DNA from: Sphingobium wenxiniae
Lineage (GTDB): Bacteria; Pseudomonadota; Alphaproteobacteria; Sphingomonadales; Sphingomonadaceae
Direction of reading: 5' to 3'
Assembly: GCF_007830065.1 (NCBI RefSeq)
Contig: NZ_VLKK01000008.1
Coordinates: 62,001 to 126,000, forward strand
DNA: 64,000 nt
The translations under genes and the position numbers were made by a program. Below are positions 17,037 through 26,180 of this stretch, piece by piece (position 1 is the stretch's first letter; each line of letters begins with the position of its first letter). The notes beneath the pieces were generated by a model. The model did no database searches. It was not told the origin of the DNA and was given only the letters and a program-made list of their open reading frames with translations.

Positions 17037-17324
17037 ATGACGAAAAACGGCAAATGGTCGCGGAAAGCGACGGAGGAGAGCGATGCGCTCGACCTGGAGC
17101 GCGACATATTCACATTGCATGATCCCCGGAAGATCGCGGCGTCCCTCAAACGCTCGGCCGAAGCCAGCCGCCGTCGCAAGAGCGGCCCCTTCCGCTCGGC
17201 CATGTCGATGCTGACCTTCTACATCAACCGGGCGGGGGAGGGGCTGGATGCGCGCCAGCGGCAGATATTGGAGCAGGCGAAGGACGAACTTCGCATCGCT
17301 TTCGGAAAGCCGCGCAAGGCCTGA
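17037..17324 (+). CDS. DUF3175 family protein
   Basis: A 95-residue soluble protein matching the DUF3175 pattern: KWSRKATEESDALDLERDIF, then DPRKIAASLKRSAEASRRRK, and a final AMSMLTFYINRAG helix. Short, basic and helical, of unknown function. ATG at 17037 is preferred over 16953 because the preceding codons form an unrelated hydrophobic stretch and GGAGG lies about 10 bases upstream. Divergent from cstA. Confidence 0.82.
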   Translation: MTKNGKWSRKATEESDALDLERDIFTLHDPRKIAASLKRSAEASRRRKSGPFRSAMSMLTFYINRAGEGLDARQRQILEQAKDELRIAFGKPRKA

Positions 17325-17407
17325 ACGCTCTTTGGAACCGGGCGTTCACCCGTCATTTCGACTCCTGCCTCGCTTTAGCGACGATCAGCCTTTTCTGACG
17401 GCGGAGA

Positions 17408-17710
17408 TCACCGCTTGCGCACGAACTCCGCGCGCAGCACCAGCCCCTTGATGCCATCATAGCGGCAGTCGATTTCCTGCGGATCGCCGGTCAGCCGGAT
17501 CGACTTGATGAGCGTTCCGCGCTTCAATGTCTGGCCCGCGCCCTTCACGGTCAGGTCCTTGATGAGCGTCACCTGATCGCCGTCTGCTAGCAGATTGCCG
17601 ACCGCGTCGCGCACTTCCACGGTGTCGCCGTCGCTCTGCTGCGCCGCCGCGTCCGCCGCGCTGATCCATTCGCCGCTGGCTTCGTCATAGACATAGTTAT
17701 CGTCGCTCAT
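17408..17710 (-). CDS. PhnA/YjdM-domain protein lacking the zinc ribbon
   Basis: A 100-residue protein. The C-terminal 65 residues match the PhnA/YjdM beta domain (DGDQVTLIKDLTVKG, LKRGTLIKSIRL, EIDCRYDGIKGLVLRAEFVRK). Classical YjdM starts with a four-Cys zinc ribbon; here the N terminus is instead an acidic segment (YVYDEASGEWISAADAAA) with no Cys pairs. The old link to alkylphosphonate use is doubtful in the whole family. It follows engB by 12 bases and is probably the last gene of the yidC-engB unit. Confidence 0.8.
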   Translation of the reverse strand: MSDDNYVYDEASGEWISAADAAAQQSDGDTVEVRDAVGNLLADGDQVTLIKDLTVKGAGQTLKRGTLIKSIRLTGDPQEIDCRYDGIKGLVLRAEFVRKR

Positions 17711-17722
17711 GCGCTCGGCTCC

Positions 17723-18370
17723 TTATCCCTCACTGACGCTTTCCAGAACCGCCGCGCGCAGGTCCGCGATCCCCGTGCCCTTGTCGCTCGACGTGGCGAT
17801 GATGGCGGGATGAGCGGCGGGGCGTTTGCGGATGGCCTGAGCGGTCTTTTCCATCACCTCGGCCAGATGGCTGGCCTTCACCTTGTCCGCCTTGGTCAGC
17901 ACGATGCGATAGCTGACCGCCGCCGCGTCCAGCATGTCCAGAATGTCCGTATCGACATCCTTGATCCCGTGGCGGCTGTCGATCAGCACCAGCGTGCGCT
18001 TGAGCTTTGCCCGCCCGCGCAGATAGTCGTTCACCAGGAACCGCCATTTGCGCACCATGTCCTTGGGCGCGCGCGCATAGCCATAGCCCGGCATATCGAC
18101 GAGCCGGAAGCGCAGCGGCTCCCCCACGTCGAAGAAATTGAGTTCCTGCGTGCGCCCCGGCGTATTGGATGTGCGGGCGAGGCTGTTGCGCCCGGTCAGC
18201 GCATTGAGCAGCGACGACTTGCCGACATTGGACCGCCCTGCGAACGCCACCTCGTTCACCGCCATGTCGGGCAGGAATTTGAGGTCCGGCGCGGATTTAA
18301 GGAAGGCGATCGGCCCGGCAAAGACCTTGCGCGCTTCCTCGACCAGTTCGCTTTGTTCCTGTTCGTTCAC
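17723..18370 (-). CDS. engB: Ribosome biogenesis GTP-binding protein YsxC/EngB
   Basis: A 215-residue TRAFAC GTPase needed for large ribosomal subunit assembly. All G motifs are visible: G1 GRSNVGKSS (about residues 45-53), the switch NTPGRT, G3 DMPGYG, G4 TKAD and G5 TSS. It follows yidC by 10 bases on the same strand, the usual neighbour in alphaproteobacteria. Confidence 0.96.
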   Translation of the reverse strand: MNEQEQSELVEEARKVFAGPIAFLKSAPDLKFLPDMAVNEVAFAGRSNVGKSSLLNALTGRNSLARTSNTPGRTQELNFFDVGEPLRFRLVDMPGYGYARAPKDMVRKWRFLVNDYLRGRAKLKRTLVLIDSRHGIKDVDTDILDMLDAAAVSYRIVLTKADKVKASHLAEVMEKTAQAIRKRPAAHPAIIATSSDKGTGIADLRAAVLESVSEG

Positions 18371-18380
18371 GGGTTGCGGC

Positions 18381-20084
18381 CTATTTCGCCGGAGCCGCGC
18401 TCAGCTGCGGATGGCGTTTGTAGAGCCACCATTGCTGCGCCATCGACAGGCAGTTGTTGGTGATCCAGTAGACCAGCAGCCCCGCCGCGAAGGGCGCCAT
18501 GATGAACATCATCACCCATGGCATGATCGCGAAGACCTGCTGCTGCATAGGGTCCATCTGTGCCGGGTTCAGCTTGAACTGGAAATACATGCTGATTCCC
18601 AGCAGCAGCGCCAGCACGCCGATCCCCAGGAAAGCCGGAGGCGTGAAGGGCAGCAGGCCGAACAGGTTCAGGATATGCAGCGGATCGGGCGCGGACAGAT
18701 CCTTGATCCACAGCACGAAAGGCTGGTGCCGCATTTCGATGGTGAGCTGCAACACCTTGTAGAGCGCGAAGAAGATCGGAATCTGGAGGAAGATCGGCAG
18801 ACAACCGGCAAGGGGGTTCACCTTCTCCCGCTTGTAAAGCGCCATCATCTCCTGCTGGAGCTTGGGCTTGTCGTCCTTGTAGCGTTCCTGCAACGCCTTC
18901 ATCTTGGGCTGCACGGCGCGCATCGCGGCCATGCTGGCGAACTGGCGCTGGGCGACGGGGAACATCAGCGCCCGGACCACGAAGGTCAGGCAGATGATCG
19001 CCACGCCGAAATTGCCGATATGCTCGAACAGCCAGTGGAGCAGGGCGAAGATCGGCTTTTCGAACCAGTAGAACCAGCCCCAGTCGATCGCCCGGTCGAA
19101 CAGCGGAATGCCCGCGTCCTGATAGGCTTCCAGCGTCTTCACTTCCTTTGCGCCGACGAACAGCCGCGCGGTCTGCGTCACCGCCTTGCCGGGGGCGAGC
19201 ATGACGGGCGGCAGGCTGTAGTCGGCCTGATATTGCGTGCCCGCGCCCTTGCGGAACTGGCCCGCAAAGGCTTCCTTCTGGTCGGGCACCAGCGCGGAGA
19301 GCCAATATTTGTCGGTGAAGCCCAGCCAGCCGCCGGTGGACTGGAAGCTCTGGGTCGAAGGGCCCTTGTCCAGATCCTTGTAGTTCACATCATAATTGGC
19401 CGCGCCGTTGAACACGCCCATCGGCCCGATATGGATGGTCCAGGTGTCGGGATCATGGGGAATGCCGGTACGGCTGACATAGCCATAGCTCTTGACGCCA
19501 ATGGCGCCCGCGCCGTTGTTCGATACCTTCTGCTGCGCGGAGATCATGTAATTCTGATCGACCGTGTAGCGGATTTCGAAGGTCTGGCCCGCGCCATTGT
19601 CCCAGCGCAGCGTGACCGGGCTGGTCGGCGTCAGTTCCGTGCCTTCCGCGGTCCAGACCGTGTTGTTGTCGGGCGTCTTCAGCCCTTCGCCCTGCCAGCC
19701 GAAGCCCGCGAAGAAGGCGTCCTGCGTGCCGCTGGGCGAAAACAGACGGATGGCGGGCGAATCCTTGGCGATGGTTTCGCTGTAGGTCGGCAGCACGATA
19801 TCGTCGATGCGCGCGCCTTTGAGGTTGATGGAACCGGTGAGCTTGGGCGTGCGGATGGGCACGCGCGGGCCTTCTTTCAGCACCAGCGCGCGGTCGCGGA
19901 TCGCGCCCGGCGAATCCGCCGCCGGATCGGCGCCCGGTTGCGGCGCGGGGGTCTCCTTGCCGCCTTCCACCTTGGTCGCGGGCGGATTGGCCGCCGGGAA
20001 GAAATGATTGGCGATATAGGGCCAGCCGAACAGGATCAGCGCGGTCAGGATGACCGCCAGCACGATGTTCTTCTTGTCGTCCAC
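18381..20084 (-). CDS. yidC: Membrane protein insertase YidC
   Basis: A 567-residue Oxa1/YidC/Alb3-family insertase. The N-terminal anchor ([18 protein letters not shown]) is followed by a Pro/Ala-rich linker and a large periplasmic beta domain (residues about 75-340). The five-helix insertase core carries the hallmark [21 protein letters not shown]. It inserts inner-membrane proteins alone or with Sec. It follows yidD by 34 bases in the standard rpmH-rnpA-yidD-yidC order. Confidence 0.97.
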   Translation of the reverse strand: MDDKKNIVLAVILTALILFGWPYIANHFFPAANPPATKVEGGKETPAPQPGADPAADSPGAIRDRALVLKEGPRVPIRTPKLTGSINLKGARIDDIVLPTYSETIAKDSPAIRLFSPSGTQDAFFAGFGWQGEGLKTPDNNTVWTAEGTELTPTSPVTLRWDNGAGQTFEIRYTVDQNYMISAQQKVSNNGAGAIGVKSYGYVSRTGIPHDPDTWTIHIGPMGVFNGAANYDVNYKDLDKGPSTQSFQSTGGWLGFTDKYWLSALVPDQKEAFAGQFRKGAGTQYQADYSLPPVMLAPGKAVTQTARLFVGAKEVKTLEAYQDAGIPLFDRAIDWGWFYWFEKPIFALLHWLFEHIGNFGVAIICLTFVVRALMFPVAQRQFASMAAMRAVQPKMKALQERYKDDKPKLQQEMMALYKREKVNPLAGCLPIFLQIPIFFALYKVLQLTIEMRHQPFVLWIKDLSAPDPLHILNLFGLLPFTPPAFLGIGVLALLLGISMYFQFKLNPAQMDPMQQQVFAIMPWVMMFIMAPFAAGLLVYWITNNCLSMAQQWWLYKRHPQLSAAPAK

Positions 20085-20118
20085 TTATTCGGCTCCGCCG
20101 TAATCGTTATCTTGTTGG

Positions 20119-20331
20119 TCAGGGGACCGGGTCGTAGCCCGATCCGCCCCATGGGTGGCACCGCATTAGCCGCTTCGCCGTCAGCCAGCTACCCTTGATC
20201 GGGCCATATTTGCTGATCGCCTGAATCGCATATTCGGAACAGGACGGGGCGTATCGGCAGGAAGGCGGCAAAACCCGCGAAGGGCCAAGTTGCCATCCGC
20301 GCGCGATCAGGATGAGGATGCGGGAGATCAC
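20119..20331 (-). CDS. yidD: Membrane protein insertion efficiency factor YidD
   Basis: A 70-residue YidD-family protein with the conserved core [17 protein letters not shown] and [15 protein letters not shown]. It has an amphipathic N-terminal helix and sits on the inner membrane near YidC. The start overlaps the rnpA stop by ATGA. Confidence 0.96.
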   Translation of the reverse strand: MISRILILIARGWQLGPSRVLPPSCRYAPSCSEYAIQAISKYGPIKGSWLTAKRLMRCHPWGGSGYDPVP

Positions 20332-20735
20332 TGGCCCGCCTCACGCCGATCAGAGGCAGGGGATTTGGCCTTCCTGTCGCGCCGATGCCGAAAAGGCGGC
20401 GCACCTGCCTGCGAATCCGCGCGGCGGACCTTCTGCAACGCCTTCTCCAGTTCCTGCCGCAACTTCGTGAAATCGCGTTCCACGCCGTCCGCGCGGCCGA
20501 TCAGCACATGATCCGCGCCCGCCACGCCATGAATAGGCAGAAGCGCCCGCGCCAGAACGCGAAAACGGCGCTTCATCCGGTTCCGGACGACAGCGCCGCC
20601 AATCTTCTTCGTGACCGTGATGCCGTAGCGCATCGCCGGATCGCCATCGGCCCGTTCCCGCACCAGCAGGACGAAGCCGGGCATGGGCGCGCGCTTGCCG
20701 CGATTCGCCGCCAGAAAATCCGCGCGCCTGCCCAT
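20328..20735 (-). CDS. rnpA: Ribonuclease P protein component
   Basis: A protein subunit of RNase P, which trims the 5' leader of tRNA precursors. The conserved RNA-binding motif is present ([23 protein letters not shown]). The start ATG at 20735 ([13 protein letters not shown]) gives 135 residues; GTG at 20738 or 20747 is also possible. The same frame stays open upstream through the whole of rpmH to an ATG at 20921, which would give 197 residues. The short form is preferred because it fits the family length. The Arg/Lys-rich tail after residue 110 is longer than in E. coli. Confidence 0.9.
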   Translation of the reverse strand: MGRRADFLAANRGKRAPMPGFVLLVRERADGDPAMRYGITVTKKIGGAVVRNRMKRRFRVLARALLPIHGVAGADHVLIGRADGVERDFTKLRQELEKALQKVRRADSQAGAPPFRHRRDRKAKSPASDRREAGQ

Positions 20736-20779
20736 CACGGCAGGCACGGGGTCCGGCGCCGATTCGCGCGTGGCTTCGA

Positions 20780-20914
20780 TCAGGCGCTCAGGCTCTTGCG
20801 GCCGCGCGAACGGCGTGCGCGGATCACGTTGCGGCCACCCGGCGTCGCCATGCGTGCGCGGAAACCGTGACGGCGCTTCCGAACCAGATTGCTCGGCTGA
20901 AAGGTGCGCTTCAT
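20780..20914 (-). CDS. rpmH: 50S ribosomal protein L34
   Basis: A 44-residue protein beginning [20 protein letters not shown], the nearly invariant L34 sequence. It is part of the large ribosomal subunit. GAGGA at 20922-20926 lies 7 bases before ATG. It is the first gene of the rpmH-rnpA-yidD-yidC-engB block and lies in a different frame from the extended rnpA frame that covers it. Confidence 0.97.
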   Translation of the reverse strand: MKRTFQPSNLVRKRRHGFRARMATPGGRNVIRARRSRGRKSLSA

Positions 20915-20954
20915 CGTTCATTCCTCAAAAAAACAGATAGAGAATCGGGCGTGA

Positions 20955-20981
20955 CAAAAAAGGGCCGCCGGTGGGGCGACC
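20955..20981 (-). terminator. Terminator-like hairpin with T-run in the rpmH leader
   Basis: On the minus strand GGTCGCC (20981-20975) pairs with GGCGGCC (20969-20963, one G-T pair) around a five-base loop, followed by six T (20961-20956). It sits 41 bases before rpmH and about 10 bases after the predicted transcription start. It may be an attenuator, or the terminator of the upstream protease/dsbA unit. Confidence 0.6.
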
Positions 20982-20997
20982 GCATGTCAGGGGGGTG

Positions 20998-21026
20998 CCG
21001 ATAGGCAAAAGGGTCAGGGAAGTCAA
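20998..21026 (-). promoter_or_regulatory. Predicted sigma-70-type promoter for rpmH
   Basis: Minus-strand -35 TTGACT (21026-21021) and -10 TATCGG (21003-20998) are separated by 17 bases. The predicted start near 20991 would give a leader of about 75 bases that contains the hairpin at 20955-20981. Confidence 0.5.
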
Positions 21027-21208
21027 TGGAGGAAGGCGCTTGCCTGCGTTGGTTTCGCGCGCCCTCCCCTATTCCTTGCCGAATTGGCCGCGATGGAAAT
21101 TATCAGGATTTCAGCTTCATCAAAAGAAAGACGGTCATGGTGGATTCCCGCCACTCGGAGGTTGAATGTCCCCTTCGGCCGCAACCGGCCGGAAAGCAGG
21201 AGTCCCGC

Positions 21209-21970
21209 TTATTTCCCCCGCGCCGCGTTCACCGCTGCCTTCAACGCCTCATGCCCGACCGCGCCGTTCAGCACCTGGTTGCCGATGACGAAGGTCGGCG
21301 TGCCGCTCGCCTGCAATTTCTGAGCGAGCGCGATATTGGAGGCGATTTCCGTATCATATTTCTTCGACGCGATGGCCGCTTCGGCGTCGGCCTTGCCGAT
21401 CCCCACCTTCGCGGCGGAGGCCAGGATCGTTTCCCGCGTCACCCGGCCCGCATCGTAGAGCGCGCGGTGGAAAGGCATATAGTGCCCGCGCTCGGCCGCC
21501 AGCAAGGACACCTTGGCGGCGTCGCTGCTTTCGTCCGACAGGATCGGCAATTCGCGATAGACGACCTTCAGATTCCTGTCCTGGCTCACCAGCTTGGCAA
21601 GATCGGGCAGCGAAGCTCGGCAATAGCCGCAGGCATAATCGAAAAATTCGACAATGGTGACATCGCCCCTGGCTGCGCCTTCCCACGCCCCCGCATAGGG
21701 CGTTTCCAGCGCGCTGCGGCTTGCCTCGATGGTGCTTTCCATCCGCTTCGACTGCAATTTCTCGATAGCCTGGGGGATGATTTCGGGATGTTCGAGGATA
21801 TAGTCGCGCACGATCTGCTCGATCGCGGCCTTGTCGGTCACGCTCCCGCCCGATTGCATGGCGAAGGCGGTGCCGGCGGCGGCGGCAATGAAGGCGAAGG
21901 CGCCAAGGGTCATTTGCATGGTCCTGTTGGAAAGGGCCGCGCGAAAATCCGGCCGGTTGGAGTCCGTCAT
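21209..21970 (-). CDS. DsbA-family thiol oxidoreductase
   Basis: A 253-residue exported thioredoxin-fold protein. A hydrophobic N-terminal segment (about residues 19-38) is a signal anchor or signal peptide. An N-terminal helical extension typical of the DsbA/BdbD-like group precedes the active site FFDYACGYCRASLPDL, with Cys114 and Cys117. A cis-Pro loop (SGTPTFVIGNQ) follows. It should oxidise or isomerise disulfides in the periplasm. The start overlaps the upstream protease gene stop by ATGA, so oxidoreductase and protease are translationally coupled, suggesting shared envelope quality control. Confidence 0.9.
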   Translation of the reverse strand: MTDSNRPDFRAALSNRTMQMTLGAFAFIAAAAGTAFAMQSGGSVTDKAAIEQIVRDYILEHPEIIPQAIEKLQSKRMESTIEASRSALETPYAGAWEGAARGDVTIVEFFDYACGYCRASLPDLAKLVSQDRNLKVVYRELPILSDESSDAAKVSLLAAERGHYMPFHRALYDAGRVTRETILASAAKVGIGKADAEAAIASKKYDTEIASNIALAQKLQASGTPTFVIGNQVLNGAVGHEALKAAVNAARGK

Positions 21971-23319
21971 CTTTTCTTCCGTTGCTGCTCCACCGCGGCG
22001 CGCGATACCATCGCGATATCCTGCGCGCGCAGATAGTCAACAGTGCCCGGTTTCAATCCCTGCATCGCCGCGTCCGCGCTTCGCATCGCCATCGCGTCCT
22101 GCCCCATCATCGAATAGCGTTCCGCCGTCGCCAGCGCCGCGCGCGCGGTATCCCCGTGCCGCTCATAGACGACCCCCAGTTGATACCAGGCGAAGGGGTT
22201 TTCGCGGTCCCGCGCCACGGCGTTGCGCAGCACCTGCTCGGCCTCGGCGAAATTGGCATCGTCCTCGGTCGCGATCAGCGCGTGGCCCAGCAAAGTGGCG
22301 ATCAGCGGCTGGTTGGTCAGCTTCACGGCTTCGCGCAAGGGGGCGATGGCGTCGGCGGGCTTGCCGCTTTCGAGCAGGATCTGGCCTTTCAGCTCCAGGA
22401 AATAGGGATCGTGCGGCACAGCGGCGAGCAGCGCATCCGCCTCCGCCAGCGCCTTTTGCGGATAGGCGCTTTTGTGCCAGGCATAGGCCCGCGCATAATG
22501 GGCCGGGATGGTCTGGTCGCTTTCGGGATATTTGCGGAGCGTCTGATTGGGTTCGGACACGAAGCCGATCAGCTTCGCCTTGATCCGTTCGAACCGCGCT
22601 TCCAGTTGCGGATCGACCGGCTTGTCCCAGGCCGGATCGACCGTATAGACTTCGCGCAGCACGTTGATGCGCTCGCCCGATAGCGGGTGGGTGCGGCCAT
22701 AGCTGTCGTCCTGCGGGATGGCGAGGCGGTATTCCAGATTTTGCAGCTTCTTGAAGAATTCCAGGCTGCCCTTGCCCGAAATGCCCGCCTTGCTCAGGTA
22801 ACGCGCGCCCGCAAGGTCGGCGGAGCTTTCCTGCGCGCGGGAGAAGGCGAGGAACTTGCCCATTGCCGCCTGCTGCCCCGCGCCCATGATGCCCATGCCC
22901 GCTTCCGCGCCGCCCGCCGCCATGGCCGCCGCGCCCAGCACGAGGCTGAGGAGCGTGATCCCCGTCGCTTCCTTGATCCCTTCGGCGGAACGGATGATGT
23001 GCCCGCCCTCGATATGGCCCAGTTCGTGCGCGACGACGCCTTGCACCTGGTTCACATTGTCGGCCTGCGCGATGAGGCCGCTATGCACCCACACATATTG
23101 CCCGCCCGCGACGAAGGCGTTGATTTCCGGGTCGTTGATGACCAGCACCTGCACATTGCGCGGCTCCATGCCGGCCGCCTTGACCAGCGGCCCGGACATG
23201 TCGGCCATGAAGGCTTCGGTTTCCGCGTCGCGCAATATCTGCTGCGCAAGTGTCGGTCGCGCGAGCAGCGCGAGGGAAGCCAGCAGGATGGCCAATAAGC
23301 GAAGGACGCGGCCCGTCAT
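21967..23319 (-). CDS. M48-family periplasmic metalloprotease with TPR region (BepA/YfgC-like)
   Basis: A 450-residue exported protease. A signal peptide (RLLAILLASLALLARPTLAQ) is followed by an M48 catalytic domain with the zinc motif HELGH at residues 96-100 and a further acidic ligand in the SSADLAGARYL region. The C-terminal third is helical and TPR-like (AEQVLRNAVARDRENPFAWYQLG). BepA of E. coli has this architecture and acts in outer-membrane protein assembly and degradation. ATG at 23319 is chosen, since the extra 59 codons to 23496 run into the rne 3' end and are not signal-like. Coupled to the dsbA-like gene downstream. Confidence 0.9.
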   Translation of the reverse strand: MTGRVLRLLAILLASLALLARPTLAQQILRDAETEAFMADMSGPLVKAAGMEPRNVQVLVINDPEINAFVAGGQYVWVHSGLIAQADNVNQVQGVVAHELGHIEGGHIIRSAEGIKEATGITLLSLVLGAAAMAAGGAEAGMGIMGAGQQAAMGKFLAFSRAQESSADLAGARYLSKAGISGKGSLEFFKKLQNLEYRLAIPQDDSYGRTHPLSGERINVLREVYTVDPAWDKPVDPQLEARFERIKAKLIGFVSEPNQTLRKYPESDQTIPAHYARAYAWHKSAYPQKALAEADALLAAVPHDPYFLELKGQILLESGKPADAIAPLREAVKLTNQPLIATLLGHALIATEDDANFAEAEQVLRNAVARDRENPFAWYQLGVVYERHGDTARAALATAERYSMMGQDAMAMRSADAAMQGLKPGTVDYLRAQDIAMVSRAAVEQQRKKR

Positions 23320-23413
23320 GATGCTCGACCGGGCGGGGGCAGGGGAACAGGCATCGCGGCGCACTCTGCCACGGCGCCCCTGAATACACAATGAAGTCGC
23401 GCCGCGCACAAGC

Positions 23414-23462
23414 GGAAACGCCACCCCGTCCCGGCGGAGGCCGGGCGCGAGGCGGCGTTTCC
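23414..23462 (-). terminator. Hairpin downstream of rne
   Basis: GGAAACGCC (23414-23422) and GGCGTTTCC (23454-23462) are perfect 9-bp arms, with additional GC-rich pairing inside. It lies 10 bases after the rne stop. There is no T-run, so it is a mRNA-end hairpin or a weak terminator. Confidence 0.5.
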
Positions 23463-23471
23463 CGATCCCGC

Positions 23472-26180
23472 TTATTGACCGAAAGTGCGCTGCCACCAGC
23501 CGCGACGGGGCTGGCCGTTTTCGTCCTCCCCTTCGGTGGTGTCCGCGCTTTCGACGGGTGCGGTCAGGGTTTGGGGAGCAGTCTCCATGGCAGGCTGATC
23601 GACCGGTTCCGTCACCGCTGCGGGCGCAACATCGGCGGGCGCTTCCTCGACGGCCGCGGTCACTCCTTCGGCCTCGCCCGGCACAGGTTTCTTGCGGCGG
23701 GTGCGCTTTGGCTTGGGCTTCTCCTCGGCCTCCACAGCTTCCGCTGCCGCCACAGGCGCGTCCTGCGCGACGGCCACCTCTTCGGCGTCGCTCGGGGCCG
23801 CTTTCTTGCGGCGGGTGCGCTTGGGCTTGGCGGGGGCCTCTTCGGCAGCCGGCTCCTCGGCGGGCGCTTGTGCGACCGGCTCGGCGGTTTCGGCGGCGGC
23901 CGGTTCAGCCACGGCGTCCTTCGCCTTGCGCGCGCGGGGACGGCGGCGGGTCTTGGGCGCTTCTTCCGCGACAGGCTCCGCCGCGGCTTCCGCTTCGGGC
24001 GCTTGCGCGATCGGCTCGGCTTCCTCGACCGGCTCGACGGCCTCGGCGGTTTCGTTCACGCCCTCCTCGGATGCTTCCCCAGCCTCGCGCCGGCGACGGC
24101 CCCCCCGGCGACCGCGACGGCCACGCTTGCGGCCCGCTTCGCCTTCATCGGTCGCTTCTTCACCGTCGGCCGTTTCGGCGGTTTCCTCACCGGCTTCGAT
24201 CTCGGCCTCGCTTTCGCCTTCCTCGTCAGCTTCGGAGGGAGACTGCGCCGTGCCATCCTCGCGCTGGCCGCCACGGCGGCGGCGACGGCGGCGACGGCGA
24301 CGGCCACCTTCGCGTTCCTCGCGTTCGGACGAAGCCTCTTCTTCTTCCTCGGTCTCTTCTTCCTCTTCCTCCTCGATCATGTCGAGGTCGTCTTCCTCTT
24401 CGGCGAGCGGGGCATAGCTCACGACGCGCTCAGGGCGCGGGCCGCTGGCCTCCACCGACATGCGCGCGCCTTCCACCTCGCCATCGGGCAGGATGACGAT
24501 GGTGACGCCGTAACGCTGTTCGATCTCGTCCAGCTCGCGCCGCTTGTTGTTGAGGACGTAGAAGGCCGCTTCCTGGCTCGCGCGCAGCGTGACGATGCTG
24601 CCGCGCCCGCGCGCCGCTTCCTCTTCCAGCATACGCAGCGCCGACAGGCCCGCCGACGAAGCGGTCCGCACCAGCCCGGTGCCTTCGCAATGCGGGCATT
24701 GCCGGGTCGATGCTTCCAGCACGCCCGTCCGCAGCCGCTGGCGGCTCATCTCCATCAAACCGAAGCCCGAGATGCGGCCGACCTGGATGCGGGCGCGATC
24801 GTCCTTCAGCGCCTCCTTCATCGCCTTCTCGACCTTGCGGATGTTGGAGTTCATCTCCATGTCGATGAAGTCGATGACGACCAGGCCCGCCATATCGCGC
24901 AGCCGCAACTGACGCGCAATCTCCCGCGCGGCTTCTAGGTTCGTCGCGACGGCGGTCTGCTCGATGCCATGCTCGCGGGTCGAGCGGCCGGAGTTGATGT
25001 CGATCGACACCAGCGCTTCGGTCGGGTTGATGACCAGATAGCCGCCGGACTTGAGCTGCACGACCGGGTTGTACATGGCCGCGAGTTGATCCTCGACGCT
25101 CGCGCGCTGGAACAGCGACACCGCGTCGGCATATTGCTTCACCCGCCGCGCGTGGCTGGGCATCAGCAGCTTCATGAAGTCCTTGGCGGCGCGATATCCT
25201 TCCTCGCCCTCGACAATGACCTCGTCGATATCCTTGTTGTAGATGTCGCGGATCGCGCGCTTGATAAGGTCGCTGTCATTGTGGATCAGTGCGGGAGCGG
25301 CGGATTTCAGCGTATTTTCGCGAATCTCGTCCCACAGGCGGGCGAGATAGTCGAAGTCGCGCTTGATTTCCGTCTTGGTGCGCTGCAAGCCCGCCGTGCG
25401 GACGATGCAGCCCATGGTGGAGGGCAACGCCATGTCCGCGATGATTGACTTCAACCGCTTGCGGTCGGCCGCGTTGCTGATCTTGCGCGAAATGCCGCCG
25501 CCATGCGACGTGTTGGGCATCAGCACGCAGTAACGGCCCGCGAGCGACAGGTAAGTGGTCAGCGCCGCGCCCTTGTTGCCGCGCTCTTCCTTGACGACCT
25601 GCACCAGCAGCACCTGGCGGCGCTTGATGACGTCCTGGATCTTGTAGCGGCGGCGCAGCGCCATGCGCTTGCGGCGCAGTTCGTCGGCGGCTTCGTCGCC
25701 GCCACGCCCACGGCCGCGGCCACGGCGTCCGGTCCTCTCGCCGCTTTCGCCGCCGCCCTCTCCAATATCCGCATCCTCGCCGCCTTCCTCATCGTCATGA
25801 TGGGTGGCGACGACGACTTCCACGCCGCCCTCGCCGGGGACGCCTTCCTCGTCATCTTCGACCTCGGCGCGCAGCGCGGCCTCTTCCTCGGCATGGGCGC
25901 GTTCCTCGCGCAGCAAGGCTTCGCGGTCTTCGCGCGGAATCTGGTAATAGTCGGGATGGATTTCCGAAAAGGCGAGGAAGCCGTGGCGGTTGCCGCCATA
26001 ATCGACGAACGCCGCCTGGAGCGACGGTTCTACACGGGTGACCTTGGCGAGGTAGATATTGCCCTTGAGCTGCTTGTGCTCGGCGGATTCGAAATCAAAC
26101 TCCTCGATCCGGTTTCCCTTGACGACCGCGACACGGGTTTCTTCCCGGTGGCGCGCATCGATCAGCATACGCATTGTCAT
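23472..26180 (-). CDS. rne: Ribonuclease E
   Basis: A 902-residue RNase E. The N-terminal half has the S1 domain, split by a long acidic and then Arg-rich insertion (about residues 90-180), the RNase H-like and DNase I-like catalytic parts, and the zinc-link motif RQCPHCEGTG. The C-terminal third is low-complexity: acidic blocks alternate with Arg-rich blocks and with two copies of KPKRTRRKK. It ends PRRGWWQRTFGQ; a GWW motif in this position binds polynucleotide phosphorylase in Caulobacter. It should be the scaffold of the RNA degradosome and process rRNA, tRNA and mRNA. A leader of up to 280 bases without genes precedes it. Confidence 0.96.
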   Translation of the reverse strand: MTMRMLIDARHREETRVAVVKGNRIEEFDFESAEHKQLKGNIYLAKVTRVEPSLQAAFVDYGGNRHGFLAFSEIHPDYYQIPREDREALLREERAHAEEEAALRAEVEDDEEGVPGEGGVEVVVATHHDDEEGGEDADIGEGGGESGERTGRRGRGRGRGGDEAADELRRKRMALRRRYKIQDVIKRRQVLLVQVVKEERGNKGAALTTYLSLAGRYCVLMPNTSHGGGISRKISNAADRKRLKSIIADMALPSTMGCIVRTAGLQRTKTEIKRDFDYLARLWDEIRENTLKSAAPALIHNDSDLIKRAIRDIYNKDIDEVIVEGEEGYRAAKDFMKLLMPSHARRVKQYADAVSLFQRASVEDQLAAMYNPVVQLKSGGYLVINPTEALVSIDINSGRSTREHGIEQTAVATNLEAAREIARQLRLRDMAGLVVIDFIDMEMNSNIRKVEKAMKEALKDDRARIQVGRISGFGLMEMSRQRLRTGVLEASTRQCPHCEGTGLVRTASSAGLSALRMLEEEAARGRGSIVTLRASQEAAFYVLNNKRRELDEIEQRYGVTIVILPDGEVEGARMSVEASGPRPERVVSYAPLAEEEDDLDMIEEEEEEETEEEEEASSEREEREGGRRRRRRRRRRGGQREDGTAQSPSEADEEGESEAEIEAGEETAETADGEEATDEGEAGRKRGRRGRRGGRRRREAGEASEEGVNETAEAVEPVEEAEPIAQAPEAEAAAEPVAEEAPKTRRRPRARKAKDAVAEPAAAETAEPVAQAPAEEPAAEEAPAKPKRTRRKKAAPSDAEEVAVAQDAPVAAAEAVEAEEKPKPKRTRRKKPVPGEAEGVTAAVEEAPADVAPAAVTEPVDQPAMETAPQTLTAPVESADTTEGEDENGQPRRGWWQRTFGQ

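Noticed and set aside
18138..20198. 686-codon open frame on the plus strand
   Set aside because: Antisense to yidC and engB, which match well-known families. No recognisable domain.
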